Assembly: GCA_963753545.1 (NCBI GenBank)
Contig: CAVWCQ010000004.1
Coordinates: 62,001-126,000 of the forward strand
Reading direction: 5' to 3'
Length of the DNA: 64,000 bases
Source: CAVWCQ01 sp963753545
GTDB taxonomy: Bacteria; Chloroflexota; Anaerolineae; Aggregatilineales; Aggregatilineaceae
The translations under genes and the position numbers were made by a program. The notes under the pieces are model-generated. The model was not told where the DNA came from. It saw only the letters and a program-made list of their open reading frames with translations, and did no database searches. Positions within the stretch are counted from its first letter, which is position 1; each line of letters starts with the position of its first letter. Shown piece after piece: positions 1 to 8,739 of the stretch.

Positions 1-2030
1 GGGTGATCCAGGCGGAGCGGTACACCAGTTCGTCACCATCCGGCCCCCGCAGAGAGAGCGCCGTATCGACTCCCGCGCCGCGTATACTGATCGTCACACT
101 GCTCCCCTCCGTTCCCTGGAAGGTATAGGGATCGCCCATGTTATCCGGCGACAGGCTCCCGCTGGCAGGCACGCCATAAGACAGGGGGACCGCCACTTCC
201 TCGCCGCTCAAGGGCAGGGCCTCAGCATCCGTCTCGATGATCAGGCTGTAAGCGCCGCTCGATGGCCCATTGGCGAAACCGTAGCGCGTGGCGCGGACAA
301 AATACGTACCGTCGGCGGGCAGGGCGAAATCGCTCAGGGCTGCATCGGGCGCGCCATCGGATGCATCATCGTTACGCCCGATCTCATAGCCGCCCGAATC
401 GGTCACAAGTAAAAAGCTGTCCAGGTCGCTGGCTTCGGCAGACATGCGGATCACCAGTTGATCGCCTTCCCGCCCGCGAAAGATAAACCAGTCGTCCTGA
501 TTCTCATCGTCCAACGCGCCCTGCACCGGGTGATTGTAGAGAATGGGGCGCAGGCCCAGCGGCGGGCTGTCGGGCGTAAACCACTGCACGCCAGCCCGTC
601 CTGGTGCGGAAGGACCTACCCCGGAGCCGCCCTCTAATGTCAGCGTGTAAGTGCCTTCTGAGCCGCCGTTGGCAAAACCAAAACGCGTGGCGACCAGCGT
701 ATAGGTTCCATCGCCGGGCAGCGAGAACGACTCGAGGCTGGGCATCACGCTGGCAGGTCCGTCATCGACCTCCGCCAGCCGCGTGCCGTCTGGCCCTTCC
801 AGCAGCAAATAACCATCCAGGCCGCCCGCGCTGTTGCCGTCCGTCTCCATCACGACGCTGATCACGTCGCCGCGCTGCCCCTCGAACATCCAGACGATCT
901 TCATAGTGGCTGTCGTCGAGAGTTCCCGTCACCGTATCGCCATAGGCCAGACTGCCTGCGGTGTTTTCCGATGGGTTGTCACTGCCTGGTGCAGGTGTGG
1001 GGGCTTCGCTGGCGCTGCTGGTGATCTCCACTTTGTAACGCCCGCCAGCAAACCCTTCGGCTTCCAGGAAGCGCGTCACGACGACCCAGTACATTCCATC
1101 GGCGGGCAGGTCGGCCTCGATATGCGAGTTCGTACCCCGCCCATCGTCGTCATTTTCGGCTAACCGCTCGCCGTCGGGGGTCATCAGGACCAGATAGGTG
1201 TCCAGATCGCCGTAACTCGTCGTCTGGATCGTCACGGTGTCGCCCGCGTGTCCCTCAAAGCTGTAGACATCCTGGGGATGTGTGTCGGATATCTCGCCAG
1301 ACATCTCCTCACCAACCCTGGCGGGGATCACGTCTTCGGGGGCAATAGGAGCCAGATCCGCGGCGGGCGGTTCGCCCGGATGATCCGCCGCCACAAACGT
1401 CCCGACGCCGGGGTTCGCCGCCACGGCATCGAAGAAGGCCGCCAGTGTGGGTGTCATCATGCCGACGTGCGCCGCCAGCACCGTACCATCCGTGTCGAGT
1501 AAATAGGTGGTGGGCAGCGACTGCCCGTTTAGCTGTTGCCACAGGCGGTCATTCGTATCCAGCACGGTGTGAATATCGGCAGACTGCATGGAGAGAAAGG
1601 CCAGCGAATCGCCGGGAAAATCGTTGGTATTGACGAACAGAACATCAAAAGCGTGGTCCTGCGGGGCAAGTGCCAGATCGGTCATCCGCGGGAATTCCAG
1701 GCGGCACGGCGGGCACCACGAGGCCCAGAAATTGAGCAGCACCGGGCGAGTCAGATCGCTGGCTGAAACGCCGGGATGGTCGTTGAGTTCATCGAGTGTC
1801 CAGGCGTCGAACACTTCGCCCAGCGGCGGGATCGCCTGAAGCTGGTTCGCCGGATCGCCCAGGTTGCCACCAATCCAGAAGGTGTAACTGTGGGTGCGCA
1901 GATTTTGCAAATGAACAGCCAGCGCCAGCGCCTCAACGTCGTCTTGTGGACCCTGCGCGGCGGCACGATGAGGAACGACAGCGCCCGCCAGCAGGACGGT
2001 GATCAGCAGCAGTGCAATGTGTTTGATCAT
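1..2030 (-). CDS. Secreted thioredoxin-fold protein with PPC repeats (partial, frameshifted)
   Basis: An N-terminal signal peptide is followed by a TlpA/thioredoxin-like domain with the redox motif WCPPC (about residue 108), then by repeated beta-rich PPC (bacterial pre-peptidase C-terminal) domains. The ATG at 2030 is preceded by GGAGG at a good distance; a TTG one codon upstream is less likely. The reading frame breaks near position 895, after the residues HYEDR: one surplus base separates it from a downstream frame that continues with PPC-like sequence (WMFEGQRGDV and onward) to the window edge, so the 3' end is missing. The gene lies 9 nt after its paralogue and is probably co-transcribed with it. 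It is likely an extracytoplasmic thiol-disulfide protein; its partner is unknown. The break may be a sequencing error. Confidence 0.75.
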
Positions 2031-2039
2031 CAAAACCTC

Positions 2040-3095
2040 CTACCGAATTTGCAGCGACAGGCGGTACGGTCCCGCCGACAGTCCATCTGCCTCTAAAAAG
2101 CGTGTTGCTACGATCAAATATACGCCATCGGCGGGCAGTTTGATCGATGTGATGCGAGCCACATCCTCGTAGGCATAATCCGTGCTCTCCCCGATGCGGT
2201 TGCCGTCTTCGTCCAGCAGAACGAGGTACGGTTCCAGGATTTCATCGAGGGCCGTCCCGGACTTTTCCATGCTGACCGAAACCAGATCGCCCTTCAGCCC
2301 TTCGAAGCTGTAGACCTGCTGGATCGTGTCGTCGTCAATAGTTCCCTCCACCCACCGGCTCGGCGTGATGGGCTGGGCATCGGCGGCGCTGACAGGTTGC
2401 AGTTCAGCGATGGGCTGGACGTCGGGATAGTCTGCCGCGTCGAAACTGCCTATGCCGGGGTGTTCCGCCACCATCTCAAAAAAGCGTTCGTGGGCCGGGG
2501 TAAAACTGCCGACATGAACGGCCAGCACCGTGCCATCGGCATCAAACAGGACGCTGGTGGGAATGCCCGGCGATCCGATCCGGTTCAGCAGGTCGCCCTG
2601 CGGATCGAGCAGGATGTGCAGGCCGTCCGGCAGTTGGGCCACAAAATCCTTCGCCAACTGGGGATCGTCGTTGGTGTCCGAGAAAACCATATCGTAGGCG
2701 TGATCTTCGGGGTGAAGCGCGATAGTGACCACGTCGGGGAATTCCTGAATGCAGGGCCAGCACCACGCCGCCCAGATGTTGAGCACGGTAGGCCGTTCAA
2801 AGTCCGTCCCGCTGAACGACTTCTGAGTCTTGTCAAAACCCGGCAGTTCCCAGTCCGTCAGTTTGCTGCCCATCTTCAGACTGGGCCGGAAGCCGCGCGA
2901 CGGATCGCCCATCTCGCCGCCCGTCCACACGGTAAAATCGCCGGTTCGTTTATTATGCAGATGCACTTCCAGGGCCAGCGCTTCCAACTCCTGCGCTGCG
3001 GTATCGTCGCCGCCATCCTGCGCCTGCACCACGACGGATCCTGTCAAGACTGTGATCAGGATCAGCAGGGCTATGAATATCCGGTAGTGTGCCAT
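2040..3095 (-). CDS. Secreted thioredoxin-like protein with C-terminal PPC domain
   Basis: This 351-residue protein has a signal peptide, a TlpA/AhpC-like thioredoxin fold and one C-terminal PPC-type beta domain. The redox site reads WCWPC, whereas the downstream paralogue has the common WCPPC; the cis-proline region after it (GIPTSVLFDADG) is intact. The start is the ATG giving MAHYRIF, just inside the gap to the divergent hydrolase gene. A longer frame upstream overlaps that hydrolase and is a shadow. The paralogue follows 9 nt later on the same strand. Secretion and a redox role are inferred from family knowledge, and the substrate is unknown. Confidence 0.85.
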   Translation of the reverse strand: MAHYRIFIALLILITVLTGSVVVQAQDGGDDTAAQELEALALEVHLHNKRTGDFTVWTGGEMGDPSRGFRPSLKMGSKLTDWELPGFDKTQKSFSGTDFERPTVLNIWAAWCWPCIQEFPDVVTIALHPEDHAYDMVFSDTNDDPQLAKDFVAQLPDGLHILLDPQGDLLNRIGSPGIPTSVLFDADGTVLAVHVGSFTPAHERFFEMVAEHPGIGSFDAADYPDVQPIAELQPVSAADAQPITPSRWVEGTIDDDTIQQVYSFEGLKGDLVSVSMEKSGTALDEILEPYLVLLDEDGNRIGESTDYAYEDVARITSIKLPADGVYLIVATRFLEADGLSAGPYRLSLQIR

Positions 3096-3245
3096 GCGCC
3101 TGTCCTTTCGTTTTCCACCTATGCCCCTATTTGTAGCACAGATCGCCGCTTGTTGGGCTACCCTCTTCCACCGCATTGGCGCGATAATCGAACCAAAATA
3201 CCTTATTTGGGAGAAACATTTCATCGATGACGGAGAAGAGGCCCT

Positions 3246-4100
3246 ATGCAAGAACGAAGCGGATCGTTTGCAGGACTGGACGGCGTATCGATCTTTACCC
3301 ATGCATGGCTGCCTGACGCACCGCCACGCGCCGTGATCCTGCTGGTGCATGGAGTTGGAGAACACCTGGGTCGCTACCATCACGTCGCCCGCGCCCTGGT
3401 CGAACGCGGCTATGCCGTTTACGCGCTGGATCACCGGGGGCATGGACAGTCGGGCGGCAAGCGCGGACACGTCAAACACTTCAGCGACTTTGTGGCCGAT
3501 CTGAGCACCTATTACGAACAGGTCCGCGCCGAGAATCCCGGCTTGCCCCTGTTCGTCTACGGGCACAGCATGGGATCGCTGATCAGCCTGCTCTTTGCCG
3601 AGACACACCAGGATCAACTGGCCGGGCTGATCACCAGCGGAACGGTACTCGCCCTGGCGGGGGTGAATGTCGCCACCAAGACGATGATTGGGCTTGCCCG
3701 CCGCCTTGCCCCGGATGCACCACTGATCCCGCTGGTCCCTGCCGGAGTGAGCCGCGATCCCGAAGTGGTGCGGCGTTACATCGAAGATCCGCTCGTCTAT
3801 CACCAGAAGATGCGTGTCGGACTGGTTCTGGAAATTGTCCACGCCGGCGAACGGGCTGCCCGTCTGCTGCCCACGCTGCGTCTGCCTTATCTGGTGCTGC
3901 ACGGCGGTTCCGATCCGATTTGCTTGCCCGTGTCGGCGCAGATCATCCGCGAGGCGTGCCCGAACGGGAATGTGATGGTCAAGGTGTACGAGGGGCTGTT
4001 TCACGAGGTCCACAACGAGCCGGAACAGGACACCGTGCTGCGCGATATCGGGGAGTGGCTCGATGCGCAGATGGCGGCGCACATGGAAAAGAAAAGATAA
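3246..4100 (+). CDS. Alpha/beta hydrolase, monoacylglycerol lipase-like
   Basis: The 284-residue sequence matches serine hydrolases of the monoacylglycerol lipase/lysophospholipase group (Hydrolase_4). The oxyanion-side motif HGVGEH lies near residue 35, the nucleophile elbow is GHSMGS with Ser about 108, the acid is in LHGGSDP and the histidine in LFHEVHNEP. It has no signal peptide, so it is probably cytosolic and hydrolyses acyl esters such as monoglycerides. Length is normal for the family. It is transcribed alone, between the divergent thioredoxin pair and the convergent modB gene. Confidence 0.9.
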   Translation: MQERSGSFAGLDGVSIFTHAWLPDAPPRAVILLVHGVGEHLGRYHHVARALVERGYAVYALDHRGHGQSGGKRGHVKHFSDFVADLSTYYEQVRAENPGLPLFVYGHSMGSLISLLFAETHQDQLAGLITSGTVLALAGVNVATKTMIGLARRLAPDAPLIPLVPAGVSRDPEVVRRYIEDPLVYHQKMRVGLVLEIVHAGERAARLLPTLRLPYLVLHGGSDPICLPVSAQIIREACPNGNVMVKVYEGLFHEVHNEPEQDTVLRDIGEWLDAQMAAHMEKKR

Positions 4101-4130
4101 GGGCGGGGCAACCGATTTGGCGGATGAGAA

Positions 4131-4923
4131 TTAGGTCTGGCGCTCGTCGCCTGCGAGGAGCATGGTGATCACCTGGGCCGCCGCCGCCAATCCGACCAGG
4201 ATGAGCGCCGTCCAGATCGCCGCGTTGATGTTGCGTTCGAAGGTGTTATAGACGAGGAGGGGCATGGTCTGGGTGCGGCCCGGCAAACTGCCCGCGAAGA
4301 GGATCGTCGCCCCAAATTCACCGAGGGCCCGCGCCCAACTGAGCAGCGCCCCGCTCAGCAGCGCCCGGCTGGATAAGGGGAGTGTGACATAAACAAAGCG
4401 CCACCAGGGATTCGCCCCATCGACCAGCGCCGCCTCCTCGACCTCGCGATCCACACCTCGGAAGCCGGTCTGCGCGGAACGGACATAAAACGGCATGGCG
4501 ACAAACATCTGGGCGAGAATGACGGCCTTAGAGGTGAACACAATCTGGATATCCAGATCACGCAGCACCGGACCGAACGGGCCGCGCCGTCCAAAGGTGA
4601 TTAGCAGGGCCAGCCCCGCTACCGCCGGAGGGAGCACAATCGGAAGCTGGACGAGGACATTGACCAGCCGCCTGCCCCGGAAAATGCCACCGCGCGAGGA
4701 TATAGGCGAGCGGCGTGCCAAGCAGCACGATCAGCAGCAGACTGATGGCTGTCGTCGTGAAGCTGAGCTGCACCGCCTGACGCACCGGACCACCCGGCAC
4801 ATAATTCCAGGCCTGTTCGCGGACACTCCGCCAGACCAGCGCACCCAACGGCAGCGCGGTCAGCAGCAATCCCAAAAAAGCCAGCAGCACAGGAACGAAA
4901 CGGCGCATCACCAGGGGAACCAC
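4131..4923 (-). CDS. modB: Molybdate ABC transporter permease (frameshifted)
   Basis: Two overlapping frames together make one ModB-type permease. The first (MRRFVPVLLAFLG to LAYILARWHF) carries the N-terminal membrane segments. The second continues from RGRRLVNVLVQLPIVLPP through the EAA-like loop (EEAALVDGANPWWRF) and GEFGATILFAG to the end. The join is at the A4 run 4681-4684 (TTTT in the gene), where one base too many shifts the frame. The gene overlaps the end of modA by 16 nt, the usual modAB arrangement. No modC ATPase gene is present in the window. The protein would sit in the cytoplasmic membrane and take molybdate from ModA. The indel is probably a homopolymer error. Confidence 0.85.
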
Positions 4924-5711
4924 GCCCGGACACGGGCAAGCTGTGGACGAATGGGCACAAATCCCCAGCGCGCCAGAATATTCTGCCCAGCTTCGGATAG
5001 CACAAAGTCGACAAAGGACTGGGCCATGCCGGACGCATCATCCGTAATCGCAATCGGGTAATCGGCTATCGTGTTCAGGTCATCGGGAACAGTGATCAAC
5101 CGCACGTCCGGCGCGATATCGGGCGTCACATCGGAGAGATAGACGATCCCGGCGTCGGCCTCGCCCAGGGCGACCTTAGCAACCACCTGCCGCACGTTGT
5201 CTTCCTCTGAGACGACATTCGCCAGCACGGCCTGACGCGTATTCTCCCCCATTCGATCCAGCATCGTTTCCGTATAGTCACGCACCGGGACGCCCGGCGC
5301 AGCCAGAACCAACAGCACACCCGGCTTCGCCAGATCACTCACCGATCCGATTCCGGCGGGGTTATCGGAGGGAACAATCAGCGCCAGACGGTTGTGAGCG
5401 AAAATATGCGGCGATCCGTTTATCCGACTGGAGTCCTGGGCAGCTTGCATCTGTTTCAGATTGGCGCTGGCGAAGACATCTGCCGGAGCGCCTTCGGACA
5501 ACTGCGCAGCGAGGGAGGAGGACGATCCGAAGTTGAATACGACCTCTATGCCGGGATGCTCCGTCTCGAAGGCCGCGCCAATCTCCTCGAAGGCATCGGT
5601 CAGGGATGACGCCGCAAAGACGATGATCGTCTGCGAATTGCGGGCATGAGTTCGGCCCGGCAGCCAGGCCCAGATCAGCAGTATCAGTAGAAACAGGCAA
5701 CGAATTTTCAT
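4908..5711 (-). CDS. modA: Molybdate-binding periplasmic protein
   Basis: The 267-residue protein has an N-terminal signal peptide and then the ModA family signature: VFAASSLTDAFEEIG, FNFGSSSSLAAQL, GAPADVFASAN and the later DAGIVYLSDV. These segments form the oxyanion pocket in known ModA proteins. A strong ribosome-binding site (GGAGGG) precedes the ATG. It overlaps modB downstream. The likely role is capture of molybdate or tungstate outside the membrane. XdhC and a CoxM-like FAD subunit elsewhere in the window suggest a consumer of the molybdenum. Confidence 0.93.
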   Translation of the reverse strand: MKIRCLFLLILLIWAWLPGRTHARNSQTIIVFAASSLTDAFEEIGAAFETEHPGIEVVFNFGSSSSLAAQLSEGAPADVFASANLKQMQAAQDSSRINGSPHIFAHNRLALIVPSDNPAGIGSVSDLAKPGVLLVLAAPGVPVRDYTETMLDRMGENTRQAVLANVVSEEDNVRQVVAKVALGEADAGIVYLSDVTPDIAPDVRLITVPDDLNTIADYPIAITDDASGMAQSFVDFVLSEAGQNILARWGFVPIRPQLARVRAWFPW

Positions 5712-5821
5712 GCGGAATCCCTCCTCGAAATATTCTACACGCGGAAGCCCGCGCGGTACAGTCCTGGCCCCTTCTGACCCTCTTAAATATCCCTATTATC
5801 GCAAGTGTGGCTAAAAACAGG

Positions 5822-5851
5822 TTGACAGATGATCAAGATTGATGATACACT
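5822..5851 (+). promoter_or_regulatory. Probable sigma70 promoter of the HTH gene
   Basis: TTGACA at 5822-5827 is followed after 18 bases by TACACT at 5846-5851, with TGA just before the -10 box (extended -10). It lies 22 nt upstream of the HTH start codon, and AGGAG at 5861-5865 serves as ribosome-binding site. Confidence 0.55.
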
Positions 5852-5873
5852 TTGACAATGAGGAGATTGCGGC

Positions 5874-6083
5874 ATGGCTAACGGCAAGCGAACCATCAAT
5901 CCGAACGCCGTTTATTCGCGGCAAGAGGCCGCCGAGGTGCTCGGTGTAAGCCTCAGTACACTCAAGAAACTGATTGACGCAGGATATTTACGTGTCAGCC
6001 GCCCCGGTGGTGTGCGGCGGATTTTCATCCAGGGTTCAAGCATTCTCGAAATGCTGGACCAGACGGCGGTAGAAAGGCAATGA
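5874..6083 (+). CDS. Excisionase-family helix-turn-helix protein
   Basis: The 69-residue protein is a MerR-like/HTH_17 excisionase-type DNA-binding domain. The pattern YSRQEAAEVLGVSLSTLKKLIDAGYLRVSRPGG(V)RRI is typical, with the helix-turn-helix around residues 14-36 and the wing after it. AGGAG sits 8 nt before the ATG. The stop overlaps the start of the next small gene by 4 nt, so they form an operon. Proteins of this type act as excisionases or as small repressors. No integrase is present here, so a regulatory role or a remnant of a mobile element are both possible. Confidence 0.85.
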   Translation: MANGKRTINPNAVYSRQEAAEVLGVSLSTLKKLIDAGYLRVSRPGGVRRIFIQGSSILEMLDQTAVERQ

Positions 6084-6274
6084 CCATGAAAAAGGGTTCA
6101 TCAGGTCACTTTATGGCAGTCAGTTATCAGCTTGATGATCGCATAGACGGATTCCAGATCTGGACCGTGAGCTATCCGGAGTTGGAGCGGGAATCCACCT
6201 GTCAGAAAGACTTAGTCCAAGCGCACCTGAACAATTTCACAGAGTTTCACGCCAGCGCGGAGGGCGTTCCATAG
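6080..6274 (+). CDS. Small protein of unknown function
   Basis: A 64-residue reading frame starts at an ATGA overlap with the HTH gene, which implies translational coupling. The sequence is hydrophilic with aromatic clusters (FQIWTVSYPELERE). It has no signal peptide, membrane segment or motif I recognise. An intrinsic terminator follows 35 nt later. Support is the coupling and operon position only; function unknown. Confidence 0.55.
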   Translation: MTMKKGSSGHFMAVSYQLDDRIDGFQIWTVSYPELERESTCQKDLVQAHLNNFTEFHASAEGVP

Positions 6275-6309
6275 GCCCAAAACTCCGTTGATGATCTGGT
6301 CGAACCCCG

Positions 6310-6362
6310 AACCGGGGCGTGGAACTCAGCAGCAGTTGGTTCCACGCCCCGGTTGCGTTTTT
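6310..6362 (+). terminator. Strong intrinsic terminator after the HTH pair
   Basis: A perfect 16-bp stem (6310-6325 with 6339-6354), a 13-nt loop and a T5 run at 6358-6362 form a classical intrinsic terminator. It lies between the coupled small genes and the next small gene, so that gene either has its own promoter or depends on read-through. Confidence 0.85.
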
Positions 6363-6447
6363 GTTCGGGAAACGCACGAGCGGTTCAACACCACCGGGGC
6401 TTTACCCGGCAAACCCGAACAGCAAAGCCACAAAGGAGGCTGTAAAG

Positions 6448-6708
6448 ATGGTGCAGAAAATTCGGATGCAAACAGAGCTTTACAACGAAGCGTGGTTCGA
6501 AACCCTCTTCCAGACGGTAGACCGCTTGCATGACGCGGCGAGCGAGGGCCATTTAGTAGCCCCAGTCCCGCAAGACGTCATGGTGGGTTGGCTGGAAGAC
6601 ATCATCTATACGGCAAAAGAAACGATCCTGGAACTCCAGGCCAACAACAAACGTGATGGCGGGTACAGAACACCCGATGGCGGGGATAGAAACCCCGGCG
6701 GGCGCTAA
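6448..6708 (+). CDS. Small protein of unknown function
   Basis: The start at 6448 is set by a near-perfect ribosome-binding site, AAAGGAGG at 6432-6439, although the frame is open further upstream through the terminator hairpin. The 86-residue product is mostly helical and acidic (AWFETLFQTVDRLHDAASEG, MVGWLEDIIYTAKETILELQ). It ends in a Gly/Asp/Arg-rich tail encoded by tandem mini-hairpins. I recognise no family. It is probably part of the same accessory unit as the upstream HTH gene. Confidence 0.65.
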   Translation: MVQKIRMQTELYNEAWFETLFQTVDRLHDAASEGHLVAPVPQDVMVGWLEDIIYTAKETILELQANNKRDGGYRTPDGGDRNPGGR

Positions 6709-6714
6709 ACGCCC
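6655..6714 (+). repeat. Three consecutive mini-hairpins at a gene end
   Basis: Three short stem-loops follow each other: 6660-6664 with 6672-6676, 6681-6685 with 6693-6697, and 6700-6704 with 6710-6714. The first two units share a 21-nt imperfect direct repeat beginning GATGGCGGG. The stop codon TAA of the small gene lies in the third loop. Confidence 0.6.
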
Positions 6715-7010
6715 AGAGAGCGAGGCCACTTATGGCGTCAGACTCAAATCCAGATGGTGGTGTGAGTCGCTGGTGTAATTTCGCCTCGCATTCGTCACCC
6801 TGAACACGACAAAAAATCGGTCAGGGTGGCGAATGCCACTCGACCGAATCGAATATACCGAATGGAATTGGATAGAAAGAATCGACCCTGGCTGTATTGG
6901 AAAAGCGCGGCGCAGTGACAGAATGAATGAGACGTAGTGGAATGGTCGCCCGCCGCCGGGTTGAAACAGGGCAAAGTTTATGAGGAGAACGGAAGATTTA
7001 CATTTCCGGG
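6709..7010. other. Non-coding structured stretch
   Basis: I see no credible gene here. The main structure is a long hairpin: GCATTCG 6788-6794 and CACCCTGA 6796-6803 pair with TCAGGGTG 6821-6828 and CGAATGC 6830-6836, broken only by a single opposed mismatch. It has no T-run. The segment ends at the strong terminator at 7011-7075, which suggests that transcription enters this region. Confidence 0.5.
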
Positions 7011-7075
7011 GATCTGTGCGGGAAGTTTGTGCGGCAAATCGGGTGTTGGCTCCTTCCCGCACAGATCATTTTTTT
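7011..7075 (+). terminator. Intrinsic terminator closing the accessory island
   Basis: A perfect 15-bp stem (7011-7025 with 7053-7067) with a 27-nt loop is followed by ATTTTTTT at 7068-7075. It acts on the + strand, 300 nt after the last small gene. Confidence 0.8.
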
Positions 7076-7104
7076 GTGAGAACCCTACAAAAACGGGCGC
7101 GGCA

Positions 7105-7138
7105 TAAAAAAGGATACCCCGGCTATGATAACCGGGGT
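7105..7138 (-). terminator. Terminator of the receiver gene
   Basis: On the minus strand ACCCCGG pairs with CCGGGGT (7116-7122 and 7132-7138) around a 9-nt loop, and a T-rich run follows. It lies 33 nt after the receiver stop codon. Confidence 0.75.
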
Positions 7139-7170
7139 GGGAGATGAAAACGACTGGATAATAACAGAGA

Positions 7171-7536
7171 TTAATCGACGCGGCGGTAGCTGTCGAAGAG
7201 ATTGAGCAGGGTGTTGACATCAACCGGCTTGACAATGAAGCTGTTGTTGCCGACCAGATCTGCCCAGCGGACATATTCCTGAAGGTCGTACGCTGTCAAA
7301 GCAACAATGGGAGCGCGGACGCCACGTTCGCGCAGGGCGCGCGTCAGTTCCAGCCCGGTCATGGCCCCTTTTCCAAAGTCGATATCCGTAAGGATCAGAT
7401 CGGCTTCATCGGACCGCATGTGGAGCAGCGCGTCTTCAGCAGTGGCGAAGGTAGTCAGCGTATCGCTGGCCATACGGACAACTCGTTCGACCAGGGCAAT
7501 ATTCGCCGGATCGTCCTCGATATAGATGATATGCAT
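7171..7536 (-). CDS. Single-domain response regulator
   Basis: The 121-residue protein is a complete receiver domain with no output domain. The acidic pair is EDD at 7-9, the phosphoacceptor is Asp51 (LILTDIDFG), Thr81 lies in VALTAYD and the conserved Lys103 is in FIVKPVD. It should accept a phosphoryl group from a histidine kinase that is not in this window. It stands alone with its own terminator. A similar stand-alone receiver occurs at 22147. Confidence 0.93.
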   Translation of the reverse strand: MHIIYIEDDPANIALVERVVRMASDTLTTFATAEDALLHMRSDEADLILTDIDFGKGAMTGLELTRALRERGVRAPIVALTAYDLQEYVRWADLVGNNSFIVKPVDVNTLLNLFDSYRRVD

Positions 7537-7684
7537 GGGTGGCTCCTGTTTCTTCCGTCACACAACAAATAGTACAGCAAAGCTTGATATGAGGGGCCAT
7601 GCTTAATTTATTATAATCCTAAATGGCCGTTTTATAACGCTGTATAAACTTTATCGAATGCTTTGCTGCTGAAGCACCTTGAAT

Positions 7685-8611
7685 CTAGCCAAATCTTAGA
7701 CCAAGATTCAATATGACTATAGTCACCGCTGGAACCAACCCGGCTCGAATGATCAGAAACAGCAGCGCGTTTTGACGTGGATTGATGGGAAAACGCAGTC
7801 CTCGCCACGCCCACCACCCTAGTGGCAGGCTCACTGCTGCGCCAATCACCGCTCCGGCTGGCAAACGGCCACTCCACAGGAGCACACTGGCGATGTAACC
7901 CAGTATCACAAGCGTCATGTATAGTACCCCAACCTTATGCTCCCCGACAAGGACTGGAAGTGTAAATTTTTCCACCTGGCGATCGGGTTCCACATCCGGA
8001 ACAGCGATCACAATAAACATCGACATGATAAAAAACAGGATCGGGATGCCCAGGATGAGAATTTCACTGGTCACCCTGCTCAACTGAAGGCTGTAAGCCC
8101 AGGCCGGGACCAGCAGGGCGGCAACCACCGAGGTCATCAGTTCACCCAGGCCGCGCCATGCCAATCGCAGCGGCGGACTGGTGTAGGCATGAACCGCGCC
8201 AATGGCCAGCAGCAGCACCAGCCAACTGATCGCCGGGATGCCGATCAACAGCGCCAGCAGCAGCGCGACACCCTGGCACACGGCCCCAGCAGCCAGGGCG
8301 ATCCAGGGCGGCAGGACTCCGGTGGTCAGTTCGCCGCTGCCTCCCGAAAAGAACGTGCGGTTGGTGTTGATGCGATCCGTCGGCATATCCCAATAATCGT
8401 TGAAATAGGAGATGCTGAGCTGAACAAACAGTTCAATGATCAACCCTGCCCACACCATCCGCATTGACAGATGATCCCGGTCACGCCCGGCGATACCAAT
8501 GCCAATCAGATAGGTGAGAGCCGCCATCGGCAAAAACTGCACACGGCTGAGTTGAACGAAAGCGGTGATCCGTGCCATAAGCTCCTCAAGCTCCCTATTA
8601 TGCACGATCAT
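7685..8611 (-). CDS. UbiA-family prenyltransferase
   Basis: The 308-residue integral membrane protein has about nine hydrophobic segments and the first Asp-rich motif NDYWDMPTD (residues 71-79), which binds Mg-prenyl diphosphate in the UbiA superfamily. The second Asp-rich motif is probably VPDVEPDRQVEK. The sequence resembles 1,4-dihydroxy-2-naphthoate and related prenyltransferases of quinone synthesis, but the aromatic acceptor cannot be read from the motifs. An internal start at 8578 (MARITAF) with GAGGAG close by is an alternative. No neighbour is in a quinone pathway. Confidence 0.85.
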   Translation of the reverse strand: MIVHNRELEELMARITAFVQLSRVQFLPMAALTYLIGIGIAGRDRDHLSMRMVWAGLIIELFVQLSISYFNDYWDMPTDRINTNRTFFSGGSGELTTGVLPPWIALAAGAVCQGVALLLALLIGIPAISWLVLLLAIGAVHAYTSPPLRLAWRGLGELMTSVVAALLVPAWAYSLQLSRVTSEILILGIPILFFIMSMFIVIAVPDVEPDRQVEKFTLPVLVGEHKVGVLYMTLVILGYIASVLLWSGRLPAGAVIGAAVSLPLGWWAWRGLRFPINPRQNALLFLIIRAGLVPAVTIVILNLGLRFG

Positions 8612-8684
8612 AACCGCTCGTAAATTGGTTTAACCACACAACTTAGGGAACCTTAACAAAAACAAAATAAGATAATCGGGAGGG

Positions 8685-8717
8685 AAAAAAATACAGCAGG
8701 TCGCTTGGCCTGCTGTA
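8685..8717 (-). terminator. Terminator of the tectonin-LysM gene
   Basis: A perfect 9-bp stem (8692-8700 with 8709-8717) is followed on the minus strand by a run of seven T. It lies 23 nt past the stop codon. Confidence 0.88.
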
Positions 8718-8739
8718 GGTGAGTGGCAGCAATGCAGGA

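Noticed and set aside
2040..4082. A long minus-strand frame that runs through the hydrolase gene.
   Set aside because: The real thioredoxin gene starts at 3095. The upstream part is the antisense of the well-supported hydrolase and is not protein-like.
6980..7147. A 55-codon frame starting MRRTEDLHF across the terminator hairpins.
   Set aside because: It is coded by two terminator structures and has no protein-like pattern; its GAGGAG is inside the frame and not before it.
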